From positions 1,802 through 59,094 of the forward strand of contig NZOF01000201.1 of assembly GCA_002695185.1 (NCBI GenBank): a stretch of 57,293 nt of DNA, read 5' to 3'. This stretch comes from Erythrobacter sp. GTDB taxonomy: Bacteria; Pseudomonadota; Alphaproteobacteria; Sphingomonadales; Sphingomonadaceae. Position 1 is the first letter of the stretch. Each line of letters opens with the position of its first letter. Shown here piece by piece: positions 44,701 through 54,187 of this stretch. The position numbers and the translations under genes were made by a program. The notes below the pieces were generated by a model, which saw only the letters and a program-made list of their open reading frames with translations, ran no database searches and was not told where the DNA came from.

Positions 44701-45324
44701 CTCGATGTTGTAGACATAGTCTTCCGGCACTGAGGAATAGCCCGATCTGATCCAGGATCTGAGGCCATCGAGCGCGTCGGCCTGGAAGGCGAAAGCTGCG
44801 GGAATATTCCCCACTGCGGCACCAAAACCATCTTCTCCAGCGTCATTAACGCAGTGAGCCGCAAACAGGACGGTGCGCGGATTAATGAGCGTGCCGGTGC
44901 AAACAAAACCATCCGCGCGGTAGAACTGGCCAACGCCCGTGACATCGACTGCGTCATCGAAAATCGAACCTGGTTCGCCAGGGTTGAGAGTATGCCCTTC
45001 GCCGGGCCCTTCCACCACGACTTGCGGCGTGTCTACGACAAAATCGGGGGTCCGCGTAGCCGCTGCGGTGGTCACCACGCCAGCATCGGTCAGCGGAGTG
45101 TTAAGGTATGAAGAAGGCAGTCGCACGTCGGAATTAACCGGACCAACCGAGAGATCCAGACCGTGTGCGGCACCTGTTTCGCTGATCGCAACCGACGAAA
45201 CGTTCGGTGCATCGGTGCTTTCTGCATGGACTGCAGCCGAGGCCATCAAGGATGCGGTTGCGGTAGTGGTGTAGAGAGCAAGGCGCTGAAAGGATGAGCG
45301 TCGAGCGAGGTGACCTGATGGCAT
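41773..45324 (-). CDS. Trypsin-like serine protease autotransporter
   Basis: The 1183-residue type V secreted protein has a long signal peptide ending near residue 34 and an S1-type protease domain. The catalytic triad is visible: His157 in FAAHC, Asp229 in ESDVALAALD and Ser358 in GGDSGGP. A beta-helical linker with passenger-associated repeats (about 560-780) follows, then a 12-strand autotransporter barrel (about 915-1183) ending in VTFAF. The protease may be cleaved off or stay surface-bound. ATG 45324 follows GAAGGA. That ribosome-binding site is part of a hairpin (45332-45356), so translation may be controlled. It is the second minus-strand gene after the sulfotransferase gene, 166 bp away. 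Confidence 0.92.
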   Translation of the reverse strand: MPSGHLARRSSFQRLALYTTTATASLMASAAVHAESTDAPNVSSVAISETGAAHGLDLSVGPVNSDVRLPSSYLNTPLTDAGVVTTAAATRTPDFVVDTPQVVVEGPGEGHTLNPGEPGSIFDDAVDVTGVGQFYRADGFVCTGTLINPRTVLFAAHCVNDAGEDGFGAAVGNIPAAFAFQADALDGLRSWIRSGYSSVPEDYVYNIEQILFDPDSLARPEARGFLESDVALAALDTPASDVPTWAMLFSPLATPDSIDSVSGTGYDVRVVGYGRSGYGESGSFQGTDFRRRAAENVLGALASLNDRNEWLFGPGDYGLPQNLYQTDFDDPNGTNPFDFNLFRDGARDVEGSTAGGDSGGPLILQSSMTELVIGVLSGGSRFFAAQPDSSYGTNSLYQPLYLHWDWIVANNPYRYAQTLAGDGNWSDADHWQLALDPNYMIIDQNGDFANGVPDSPGAGLEGTEPKFGQVCDGNFCLDLATGDIVDYDGNILVPGGSDTDPEFTSNSIGTVIPERLLDLSRSTAERNAAVAAADDIAALPEATFANGLPGGSGFVPDNVAYSPETADSERVNARYFDVSLANAGTTTLDTDVTIDKFMIAGAEAALDITADGMLTSLVDITQMAGMMNVDGTLASNGDYLLFTGALTGNGTVQTPYFTNMMGIVAPGTMGTIGTLTFEGNVILTSGGVYSVDFDGMGQSDLISVAATEFDDEGNALNGVASIGGTVLLNPVEGSILRSGDTYTIFTAEGGYEGTFASPDVSAILRPEFTYGPQSVTISIEAGSYRSVIDTSSPVQSAFAALLDRNRSQYDQYDDLFGPLDLQDTASIRDALESFAPREQSLRGAMGLAAVNVGNRLIRDRLVQLGANNDMGGGVAVIGQPNQVARATSLDSGNVPAAERAYLGQEQTGLAEDYSGYLAGGYVDGEASGMPTATPQGESKFDGFYIGGGLEKAIENGAIGIALTYIDMEGNTVVPTHTADAELYQGSLYGVTTIGGIRLDAQINAGAYATETRRSVAAGSSEFDIVGNDTAFVFSSEAGVGKVLSAGAFDITPRVAFRAARIDFGRVAEQGGGPALSYELPNYDSYQARAGINLAGKGGFRPFVNASYVHDFADRPALFGANFVGGVGPNVGFALPSSDHNWAEVSGGLGYQAGNVGFSVAAESTIWRDEVSYQSYYGSVTFAF

Positions 45325-45331
45325 TCGTTAT

Positions 45332-45356
45332 CCTTCACGGTTTCGTTTGGTGAAGG
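45332..45356 (-). promoter_or_regulatory. Shine-Dalgarno-sequestering hairpin of the autotransporter leader
   Basis: On the minus strand, CCTTCAC (45356-45350) and GTGAAGG (45338-45332) form a perfect 7-bp stem with an 11-nt loop, and GAAGG is the ribosome-binding site of the ATG at 45324. The folded leader would hide the site, in the manner of an RNA thermometer or of a target for a trans-acting RNA. About 10 nt further upstream, GAACACATGTTC (45365-45376) is a 12-bp palindrome that could be a protein site. The rest of the 166-bp gap is AT-rich with no gene. Confidence 0.5.
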
Positions 45357-45490
45357 TCGAAGATGAACACATGTTCAGGACGGAATCAATATTTCATAAT
45401 CGCAATAGTCATTTATTCTTAATCGAATATAAACTGTGATGAATTTGATACAAACATACGCACCATCTTCAGACGGGGCTACGTCGGTCA

Positions 45491-47449
45491 CTATCTTTGC
45501 AACGCTTCCCGCAGATCGCCGAGCCACGCAGCGTAGGGCTTCCAGGCGTTCTGGCCCGAACGGTTGATCGGGCGCCGTACCTGTTCCGAGCTTGCGGTGC
45601 GTACGGCGCGGTCGGTCCGATGAAAATCGAGGCAGGCGCTTTCGAAGGGCAGGCCGATGTGATCGAGCATGCGGCGGGTCTGGCCCTCCAGATCGTCGAG
45701 CACGTCCTCGTGGTGAACCCTTAGAACCTTGCCCGGCAGTACCTTGTCCCAGTGCTCCATGAGACGGGTATAGTCATGGTAATAGCGGCCGATTTCGGTG
45801 AGGCCGTAGGTGAAGTCCTGACCTTCGGCGAAGAGCTGCTTGAAGCCGGAGAAGCAGCAATCCATCGGATCGCGCCGCGCATCGATGATCGTCGCATTCG
45901 GCAGGATGAGATGGATCAGCCCGATATGGCGGAAATTGTTCGGCATCTTGTCGATGAAGAACGGCGCCCCCTGCCGGTGGATGCGGGTATCGTCCAGAAA
46001 GGCGGTCCCGAATTCGGTGAACCGTTCTGCCGGAATATCGTGGAGGATATCGGGATAGCGGCTCTGGCCTGCCTTCCGGCCGCGTAACCGGTGCGCCAGC
46101 GCGAGAATATTGGGCAGTTCGAGCGTGCCGTCGATCTGCGAATGGCTGGCCAAAATCTGTTCGAGAAGCGTCGAGCCCGCGCGGGGCAGGCCGACGATGA
46201 AGATGGGATCGCGCGCACCGTTGCCGGCGCCGGCTTTCTCATCGAAAAGGGCAGGGGTACAGGCAGCCTGCTGAGCGGCGAGTTCTGCCGTCATCTTGTC
46301 GGCGCTGTAACCGGTCTGCTGCCGTTTGAGCGTATTGCCCAGTTCGTAAAACCGGAACGAGTCCTCGTATGCCTTGCGATCTTCATATGCCTTGCCCAGC
46401 GCGAAGGCGAGGTGGACGCGGTCCATGAAAGCAATATCCGACCGGTCGGCCTGCGCGCGCATTGCAGCGACTTCGTCATCGGTGAAACGATAGGTCTTGA
46501 GATTGGCCAGCGCATAGTAGGCGTCCCCATGGCCGGGCCGGGCAGCGATGGCCTTGCGATAGGAAGCGACCGCCTCGTCCTGCTGGCCCACCGTCTTCAG
46601 CGCGTGCCCCCGCGAGGTAAGCGTCGCCGGGTCATCGGGCGACCGCTTCAAGACTTCTTCGAACAGCTCGAAGGCACGATCGTAATCGCCGGTCTGCATG
46701 CTCTCGATGGCGAGGTGCGACTGGAACAGGGGGCTGTCGGGATCGCGCTGGTAGAGTGCCTCCGCTTCTGCGCGGGCTCGGGTGAATTTCTGGCGCTTGC
46801 GCAGCACGTCGATGTAATCGAGGCGGAGCTGAATATTCTCCGGCTCGAAAGTTACCGCGCTTTCCAGCAGAAATTCGGCATCGTCGAGAATGCCCAGTCT
46901 GAGACCGATCTGCGCGAGCAGTCGCATGCCTTCCACGTGATCGGGATGGCGGCGGAGGAAGTGGCGGCAGATCTCTTCTGCACGCAGCGGGCGGCCTTCG
47001 TGCAAGTGATGCGTCACGGCGAGCAGTTCGGGCGGCAGATCGGCGATGCGCTGTTCCTGCAGGCGCGCCGTGCGGGCTTGGGCGGTGCGTCCGGCGGCTT
47101 CGAGCAGATCGGCCTGCGCGCGCCAGCTTGCGGCAAGGGCGGGGTTGAAATGTACAGCGCGTGCGTAGGCTTCGATCGCCTTTGCGGTATCGCCGGCGTC
47201 GCGGGCGAGGTGGCCGGCTTCCTGCCAGGCGCGGCCATATTCGGGAACGGCAGCGTGAAGCCTGTCCAGCTGATGCGCCGCGGCGTCGAAATTCCGGAGA
47301 TAGCGATTGGCGACTGCCGCGATGTACAGCGCCTCGGCATCTTCGGGCGTGTTCGCCAGAAGGCTGGTCGCCAGTTCAAGCCCGCGCTCGAACTGCTGCG
47401 CCTGCAGGGCGGCTTGCGCTTCTTTCAGAGCTTCTTCGCGCGAAACCAC
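45491..47449 (-). CDS. TPR-repeat protein with C-terminal sulfotransferase domain
   Basis: The 652-residue protein has an N-terminal array of TPR repeats (about 1-390) and a sulfotransferase domain (about 415-652). The PAPS-binding loop is DPIFIVGLPRAGSTLLEQIL and the 3'-phosphate-binding region is ARRDPMDCCFSGFKQL, followed by YYHDYTRLMEHWDKVLPGKVLRVHHEDV. It would transfer sulfate from PAPS to a protein, peptide or glycan recognised by the TPR array. No PAPS-synthesis genes lie in the window. The start is GTG 47449 with GGGGA upstream. It is downstream of a TonB receptor gene with a terminator-like hairpin between them; the substrate is unknown. Confidence 0.88.
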   Translation of the reverse strand: MVSREEALKEAQAALQAQQFERGLELATSLLANTPEDAEALYIAAVANRYLRNFDAAAHQLDRLHAAVPEYGRAWQEAGHLARDAGDTAKAIEAYARAVHFNPALAASWRAQADLLEAAGRTAQARTARLQEQRIADLPPELLAVTHHLHEGRPLRAEEICRHFLRRHPDHVEGMRLLAQIGLRLGILDDAEFLLESAVTFEPENIQLRLDYIDVLRKRQKFTRARAEAEALYQRDPDSPLFQSHLAIESMQTGDYDRAFELFEEVLKRSPDDPATLTSRGHALKTVGQQDEAVASYRKAIAARPGHGDAYYALANLKTYRFTDDEVAAMRAQADRSDIAFMDRVHLAFALGKAYEDRKAYEDSFRFYELGNTLKRQQTGYSADKMTAELAAQQAACTPALFDEKAGAGNGARDPIFIVGLPRAGSTLLEQILASHSQIDGTLELPNILALAHRLRGRKAGQSRYPDILHDIPAERFTEFGTAFLDDTRIHRQGAPFFIDKMPNNFRHIGLIHLILPNATIIDARRDPMDCCFSGFKQLFAEGQDFTYGLTEIGRYYHDYTRLMEHWDKVLPGKVLRVHHEDVLDDLEGQTRRMLDHIGLPFESACLDFHRTDRAVRTASSEQVRRPINRSGQNAWKPYAAWLGDLREALQR

Positions 47450-47477
47450 TGCGTCCCCTTCGGTAGAATAAATGCAA

Positions 47478-47513
47478 ACGGCGGAGGGGAGCTTGAAGCT
47501 CCGCCCCCGCCGT
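47478..47513 (-). terminator. Rho-independent-type terminator after the TonB receptor gene
   Basis: On the minus strand a long, nearly perfect GC-rich stem (ACGGCGGGGGCGG...GCTT paired with AAGC...CCGCCGT) is followed by a T-rich TTTGCATTTATT stretch. It lies 20 nt after the stop of the 47.5-kb TonB receptor gene and before the sulfotransferase gene, so the two are probably separate transcripts or only partly coupled. Confidence 0.7.
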
Positions 47514-47532
47514 CAGTCAACAGTCTGCTGGA

Positions 47533-50227
47533 TCAGTAGCTGAAAGTTGCCTTTGCGCCCACGGTCAGCGGACGGTTGGTAACGATCCGGGCGCGATCAT
47601 AGTAGAAATCGCCCGCGATCTCTGCCCGCGTGTCGAACAGGTTCGCGCCGTAAACCTCGAAGGTCCACTGGTCGTAGGACACGCCAGCCGACAGATCGAC
47701 GATGGTGTAGCTGTCGAGTTCGAGCCGGTTGATCGAGATGATATCCGTGAACTTCGATGCCGAGTGCGACACTGAAGGCTGCACGAACGCGCCGAGGCTG
47801 TCGCTCAGATCCCATTCGTAGCGGACCCGCAGATTGCCCTGGAACGATGGAGCGTAAGCCAGGTCCGAACCGGCCTGCACGTCGTCGGTCGGGGTGAGCA
47901 CCTCGGTGATTTCCGTGTCGAGGAACGACACGGCACCCGAGACCGTCAGCCCGGCCAGATCGTAAGGTGCCAGCGTGAAGTCGGCTTCGAAGCCCTTGAT
48001 CTCTGCATTCGCCGCATTGTCCGAGAAGAACAGGTTGGTGATGCTGGGATCGAAGATCGTCGTCTGCAGATTGCTGATGTCGACATAGAACAGGCTGCCG
48101 TTGATCCGCAGCTGGCGGTCGAACAATTCGGTCTTGGCGCCGACTTCGTAGTTCTGCACTTCATCCGATTGCAGTTCGAACGGTACGGTGAAGCCACCGG
48201 GGCCCTGCGCGCCGCCCGGACGGTTGAGCAGGCCGGGACGGAAGCCTTCCGAATAGGTCGCATAGAACAGCAGGTCCTCGGTGGGCGTGTAGTTTACGGT
48301 GCCCTTGAAGATGAAGCCGTCGGTCTTGGCCTTGTCGGGAGCGCGCACGGCGTTGAACACCTGCTGCGCCTGGGCAGCGGTAAGGCCGGCGGCCTGGATG
48401 TCTTCCAGCGTGTCGTTCACGTCGAAGGTCTGACGCAGGCTGGCATCGCACGAACCGATGAAGGTGTACTGGCCATCGCCATCGTAGAGGTCCGACAGAT
48501 TGGTGCCGAAGGCGTTCGCGTCTTCAGCCGCGCCTGCGTTACAGAACGAGCTGTTGGCCGTGCCTTCGAAGTCGACGGCTACGTTGTAGTAGCGGGCGCC
48601 GCCGGTGATCGACAGCACGTCGGGCACGATGTCGAAGGTGGCTTCGCCGAAGATGCCGAACTGTTCGTCGGTGCGCTTCACGTCGTTGCGGAAGATCACG
48701 CCATAGGGGAACGGTCCAGCGTCGGACTGATAGGCCCCCGGGAACGGGAAGTTCGGCGCGAAACCGCCAAAAGGTTCGGCCAGTTCGCTGCCCGGATAGG
48801 TGTAGTCGTTGCGTTCTTTCAGCTCGAGGTCGGAATAGAAACCGCCTGCGTTGACGCGGAAGCGGATTTCCTCAGGCGTGCTGAAGCGCAGTTCCTGCGT
48901 GAAGACCGACAGTTCGCTGTTCGAACCGACATAGAGATTGGGTGCCTGGCACGTGCCGCTGGGGGCTGCATCGCCGGGATAGCTGACCGATCCATCGCAG
49001 ATGTAATAGGGCAGGTACTGACCCGCGAAGAGATAGTCCGAATAGTCGACGCGCTGCTCGGTCTCACGCTCGGTGTAGGCACCGTTGTAGATCACGTCGA
49101 GCATGCCGAGACGGCCTTCGACGGTCCATGCGGTGTTCGAGAAATCGTCTTCCAGGCGATCGTCCTCGAAGCGCTGGATCTCCAGATTGTCGAGGTCGAG
49201 TTCCGGATCGGCGAAGAACACGCCGTCGCTTTCCAGGCTCTGGCGGCTGTGCGCCAGCGTGACCTGCCAATCGGGCGAGACTTCATACAGCGCCGATGCG
49301 CGGAAGCCCGAATACTGCGTGTCGTTGAAGTCTTCTTCGACCAGCGCGGCGTTGTTGGCTTCGATGAAGGTGACGTCCGAAAGATCGGCATCGGACTGGA
49401 AACCGGCGCGGTTGGGCGCCACCGGAACGCCGTTGTCACGCACCGTGCCGGCGGGGCGGAAGCGGGCGCTTTCGCGGGCCGTGCGGGTACCGGCGACATT
49501 GTCGATATAGCCGCCCTGATCGTCGAGATAGACGACGCCGCGCAGCGCGAGGCTGTCGGTGACCGGCACGTTCAGCATGGCTTCCGCATTGTAGCTGGCT
49601 TCGCCGCCCTTGGTGAAGGACGTGCCCATGGTGACCTTGGCATCGAAGCCGGACAGGTCGGGCTTGTTGGTGATCAGGCGGACCACACCGGCCTGCGAGC
49701 TGGCACCGAACAGCGTACCCTGCGGGCCGGAGAGGACTTCGATCCGCTCGAGGTCGGCAGCATAGACGTCGAGGTTACGGCCGGGCTGGGCCAGCGGCTG
49801 TTCGTCGAGATAGAGCGACACGTTCGGCGCCAGGCCTGCAACACCGGCGGTGGTCAGGTTCGGCGTGGTCGAGGCGAGACCGCGGATGTAGATCGTGCTC
49901 TGACCCGGGCTGCCGCCACCGGCGGTAACCGTGGGCAGCTGCTTGAGATAATCGTCGAAAGTCGAGATGTTCAGCTGGTCGAGCTGCTCTTCGCCGAGAG
50001 CCTGCACCGAAACCGGCACGTCCTGCAGATCTTCGCTGCGGCGCTGCGCGGTTACCACAATGGTCTTTACCCCGCCCGTGCGCGGCTTTTTCGCAACGGG
50101 CTGCGTGGTCTGGGCCGTGCCGGTGGTTTGAGCCTGGGCCTGGGCAGGCGCAGGCGAAAGAAGAGCGATAGCCAGTGCGCCAGCGGACGTACTGCTTACA
50201 AATTTGCTAAGAATGGTTAGCCCCCAT
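47533..50227 (-). pseudogene. TonB-dependent receptor with apparent frameshift at the start
   Basis: A TonB receptor (about 890 residues) with TonB-box-like TIVVTAQRRSEDLQD, plug domain (for example QAGVVRLITNKPDLSG) and barrel ending LTVGAKATFSY. The longest ATG/GTG-initiated frame begins only at GTG 50058, which would lack a signal peptide. The same frame, however, continues upstream through a perfect export signal (SSTSAGALAIALLSPAPAQA) with no start codon before an in-frame TGA at 50229-50227. An ATG at 50227 would start it if one G of the GGGGG run (50225-50221, minus strand) were removed. The gene is therefore either frameshifted, started from a non-standard codon such as ATT (50214), or affected by an assembly error. 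No strong ribosome-binding site is visible. The substrate is unknown. Confidence 0.85.
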
Positions 50228-50360
50228 CAATCGGACATAAGGCCGCACAACCGGCACGACGATGTCGGCCAGTGAACGGCGGTGAGAATGTGAAGTGGGC
50301 GCGACCTAATAAGGCTGATCGCTCCCGGCCACCCCGCAGTCCCGATTTTCCGGGAAAGCG

Positions 50361-50390
50361 AAAAGTGCTGTCACATTTCTGCAACAGCAC
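50361..50390 (-). terminator. Rho-independent terminator after the BCCT gene
   Basis: On the minus strand GTGCTGT (50390-50384) pairs with ACAGCAC (50371-50365) and is followed immediately by TTTT (50364-50361). A smaller hairpin, CCGTTC/GAACGG (50418-50400), lies right after the BCCT stop. Together they would end the transporter transcript. The remainder of the 193-bp gap to the TonB receptor gene shows nothing else. Confidence 0.65.
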
Positions 50391-50420
50391 AGATTTCGTC
50401 CGTTCCCCGAAAGAACGGCG

Positions 50421-52097
50421 CTAGTCGTCGGTCCAGGCAATGCCCGCGAGAGTAGTTGGAACGCCCTGACTTTTTCGGATCAAATCGAACCAGATCGCTT
50501 TGATGATCGAAATGCACATCAGCGCCACCACGAAGGAAAAGGGCAGGGCACCGATAATCATTGTAATGCGGATCGCCTCGATCCCGCCCAGCACCAGCAT
50601 GCTGCCCACGATAAGCGCCAGCGCCGCGCCCCAGAACAGGATGTGACGGCGGCGTTCGCCTTCGGTTTCGCCTGCGCCGTTGATGGTGTTGATGATCAGG
50701 ATCGCGCTGTCGGCAGAAGTGACGAGATAGGTCATCAGCAGCAGCACGATCAGGCCGGACACCACCATGGCAAAGCCCGGATCGAGCAGCACCGCCAGCG
50801 TTGCGTAAAGCTGGTCCGCCATGGGGGCGTTCACGATTGTTCCCGCCGCGCTACCATCCAGTTCCAGCGCAATTGCCGTGCCGCCCAGCAGCGTCATCCA
50901 CACGAAGCAGACGAGCGAGGGGACGAGCACCACGCCGAGGATATATTCGCGGATCGTGCGTCCGCGCGAAATGCGCGCGATGAACATGCCTACGAAGGGC
51001 GCGAAGGCGATCCACCATGCCCAGTAGAACACCGACCAGTCTCGCTGCCAGGTCACCAGTTCTTCACCGAACGGGCCACTGTTATGGAAGATGGTCAGCG
51101 AAAGCGGGATCAGATGGGCGACATAATCGACCAGCCCGCTGCTGAACAGTTCGAGCGCATAAAGGCTGGAGCCGACCACCACGAAGAGCAGCAGCAGCAG
51201 GAAGGAAAGGCCAAGATTGATGTTCGAGAGCCATTTGATGCCCTTGCCGACGCCGGACAGGGCGCTGATTGTGGACGCACCGACGAGCACGGTAAGGGCC
51301 ACCACGATGGCGGCAACCGAAGATGATCCATCCGCATCGAGTAGCCAGTCACCCACGCCGACGCGCGCAAGGCCGACCACGAATTGTTCGACGCCCAGGC
51401 CCATGGTCACGGCAACGCCAAGAATTGTCGCCACGACTGCCACGACATCGAAGAGATGGCCGACCGGCCCCGACATGGTGCGACCGAAAAGCGGCGCGAG
51501 TGCAGAGCGGATGGTAAGCGGCAGACCGCGGCGATAGGCGACATAGCCGATCGCCAGCCCGACCAGCGCATAAGTGCCCCAGGCCGCAAAGCCCCAATGA
51601 AGGAAGGTGTAGAGATAGGCCGAATGCACTGCCTCGGCAGTTTGCGCCCCGGCTTGGCCCGTGATGATTTCCGGATTGTTCGAGAAATGCGCCAGCGGTT
51701 CGCCGGTCGAATAGGTCAGCATGCCGATCCCGATCCCGGCGCCGAACAGCATGGAAAACCATGACAGGCGGGAAAATTCGGGCCCTTCGTCGGCAGTGCC
51801 GATGCGCAGGCGACCGACCTTGGGTATCACGGCCAGCACGGCGCATGTCGTCATAAGTGCGGCGACCAGATAGACATACCAGCCGGTGAAAGACGCGATG
51901 ATGGTCGAATTGGCGGCGGTCAGCGTTTCGTTCGCCTGCACCGGGAAGAAGATCGCCCAAAGGATGATCAGGCTGACGATGATCTTGGCAGGGATGGTCA
52001 CCTGCCGGCTGAAGCCATCGTAAAACCCGCGGCTGGCGGTGCTGATGGGCAGGTCGGTCAGGGGCGGGGCAATACCCCTCTTGGTCTCGGAAGACAT
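50421..52097 (-). CDS. BCCT-family betaine/carnitine/choline transporter
   Basis: The 558-residue secondary transporter with about twelve helices carries up compatible solutes such as glycine betaine or choline. Family signatures include FGAGIGIGMLTYSTGEPLAH (helix 3, Gly-rich unwound region), YTFLHWGFAAWGTYAL, and the BCCT motif WSVFYWAWWIAFAPFVGMFI. The GMLTYSTGEP segment has Leu-Thr where BCCT sodium-coupled members often have Met-Phe/Tyr variants, so coupling type is not assigned. Thr/Ser-rich cytoplasmic ends may sense osmolarity. ATG 52097 has AGAGAG upstream. It is a single-gene unit; the 167-bp gap to the macB-type permease gene shows no gene. Confidence 0.92.
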   Translation of the reverse strand: MSSETKRGIAPPLTDLPISTASRGFYDGFSRQVTIPAKIIVSLIILWAIFFPVQANETLTAANSTIIASFTGWYVYLVAALMTTCAVLAVIPKVGRLRIGTADEGPEFSRLSWFSMLFGAGIGIGMLTYSTGEPLAHFSNNPEIITGQAGAQTAEAVHSAYLYTFLHWGFAAWGTYALVGLAIGYVAYRRGLPLTIRSALAPLFGRTMSGPVGHLFDVVAVVATILGVAVTMGLGVEQFVVGLARVGVGDWLLDADGSSSVAAIVVALTVLVGASTISALSGVGKGIKWLSNINLGLSFLLLLLFVVVGSSLYALELFSSGLVDYVAHLIPLSLTIFHNSGPFGEELVTWQRDWSVFYWAWWIAFAPFVGMFIARISRGRTIREYILGVVLVPSLVCFVWMTLLGGTAIALELDGSAAGTIVNAPMADQLYATLAVLLDPGFAMVVSGLIVLLLMTYLVTSADSAILIINTINGAGETEGERRRHILFWGAALALIVGSMLVLGGIEAIRITMIIGALPFSFVVALMCISIIKAIWFDLIRKSQGVPTTLAGIAWTDD

Positions 52098-52264
52098 TGT
52101 TTTCTCTCTATTGTGGAGATCCGCAGATTCGACGACCAGCGGGTGGGAACGCCGCCAACATACGGATTTCGGTCACAATATCAAATTGGCGCCCCGCAGA
52201 AGCGCCCGCCGCGCCTGGTAGCGGCACCCAAACCGGTGCTGCACTGGTCTGACAGCCGCGCGGA

Positions 52265-53469
<1,205 letters not shown>

Positions 53470-53473
<4 letters not shown>

Positions 53474-54180
53474 AGCGCCACCTCGCGCCGCTTGCCTTCC
53501 TCGATCCGCTGGACCAGCCCGTCACGGAAATGGACGATGGTGCGCGCGAACTCGGCCATTTCTTCCTCATGGGTGACCATCAGCACGGTGATCCCGCTCT
53601 TGCTGAGATCGCGGAGCAGTTCCATGATTTCTATCGACCGTTCGGTGTCGAGATTGCCGGTCGGTTCGTCGGCCAGCAGCACGTCCGGATCGGAAACCAG
53701 CGCGCGGGCGATGGCCACGCGCTGTTGCTGGCCGCCGGACAGTTCGGCGGGCGTGTGCTTGGCCCATGGCAGCAGTCCGACCTTGTCCAGCGAACGTTCC
53801 GCCGCCTCGCGCCGCGCCTTCTTGGGTTCGCCGCGATAGAGCAGGGGCAGCTCCACATTTTCCAGCGCGGTGGTGCGCGCCAGCAGGTTGAAGCCCTGGA
53901 ATACGAAGCCGAGATAGCGGCGGCGCAGCAGGCTACGCTGGTCGCGGCTCAGTGACTGGACTTCCACGCCGCGGAACCGGAAGGTCCCGCTGGTCGGCGT
54001 GTCGAGGCAGCCGAGGATGTTCATCGTGGTCGACTTGCCCGAACCCGATGGCCCCATGATCGCCACGAAGTCACCGCGATCGATCGCCAGATTGACGCCT
54101 TTCAGCGCCTGGAACGCCGCCGGACCGGTGCCGAAGGTCTTGGTAATGCCTTCAAGCTGGATAAGCGGTGTTTCGCTCAC
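53470..54180 (-). CDS. MacB-type ABC ATPase subunit
   Basis: The 236-residue ATPase has Walker A GPSGSGKST, Q loop VFQGFNLL, signature LSGGQQQR, Walker B VLLADEPTGNLD and switch His in MVTHEEEM. It is in the MacB/LolD subgroup. In Escherichia coli MacB the ATPase and permease are one chain; here they are two proteins, which is common in alphaproteobacteria. Seven bases separate it from the adaptor stop, and its stop overlaps the permease start, so the four genes form one operon. Confidence 0.94.
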
Positions 54181-54187
54181 CTTCGCC

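Noticed and set aside
46091..47539. Plus-strand open frame of 482 codons
   Set aside because: It is antisense to the TPR-sulfotransferase, whose domains are unmistakable.
48169..50220. Long plus-strand open frame of 683 codons
   Set aside because: It is antisense to a clear TonB receptor gene and has no family features; long shadow frames are common in GC-rich DNA.
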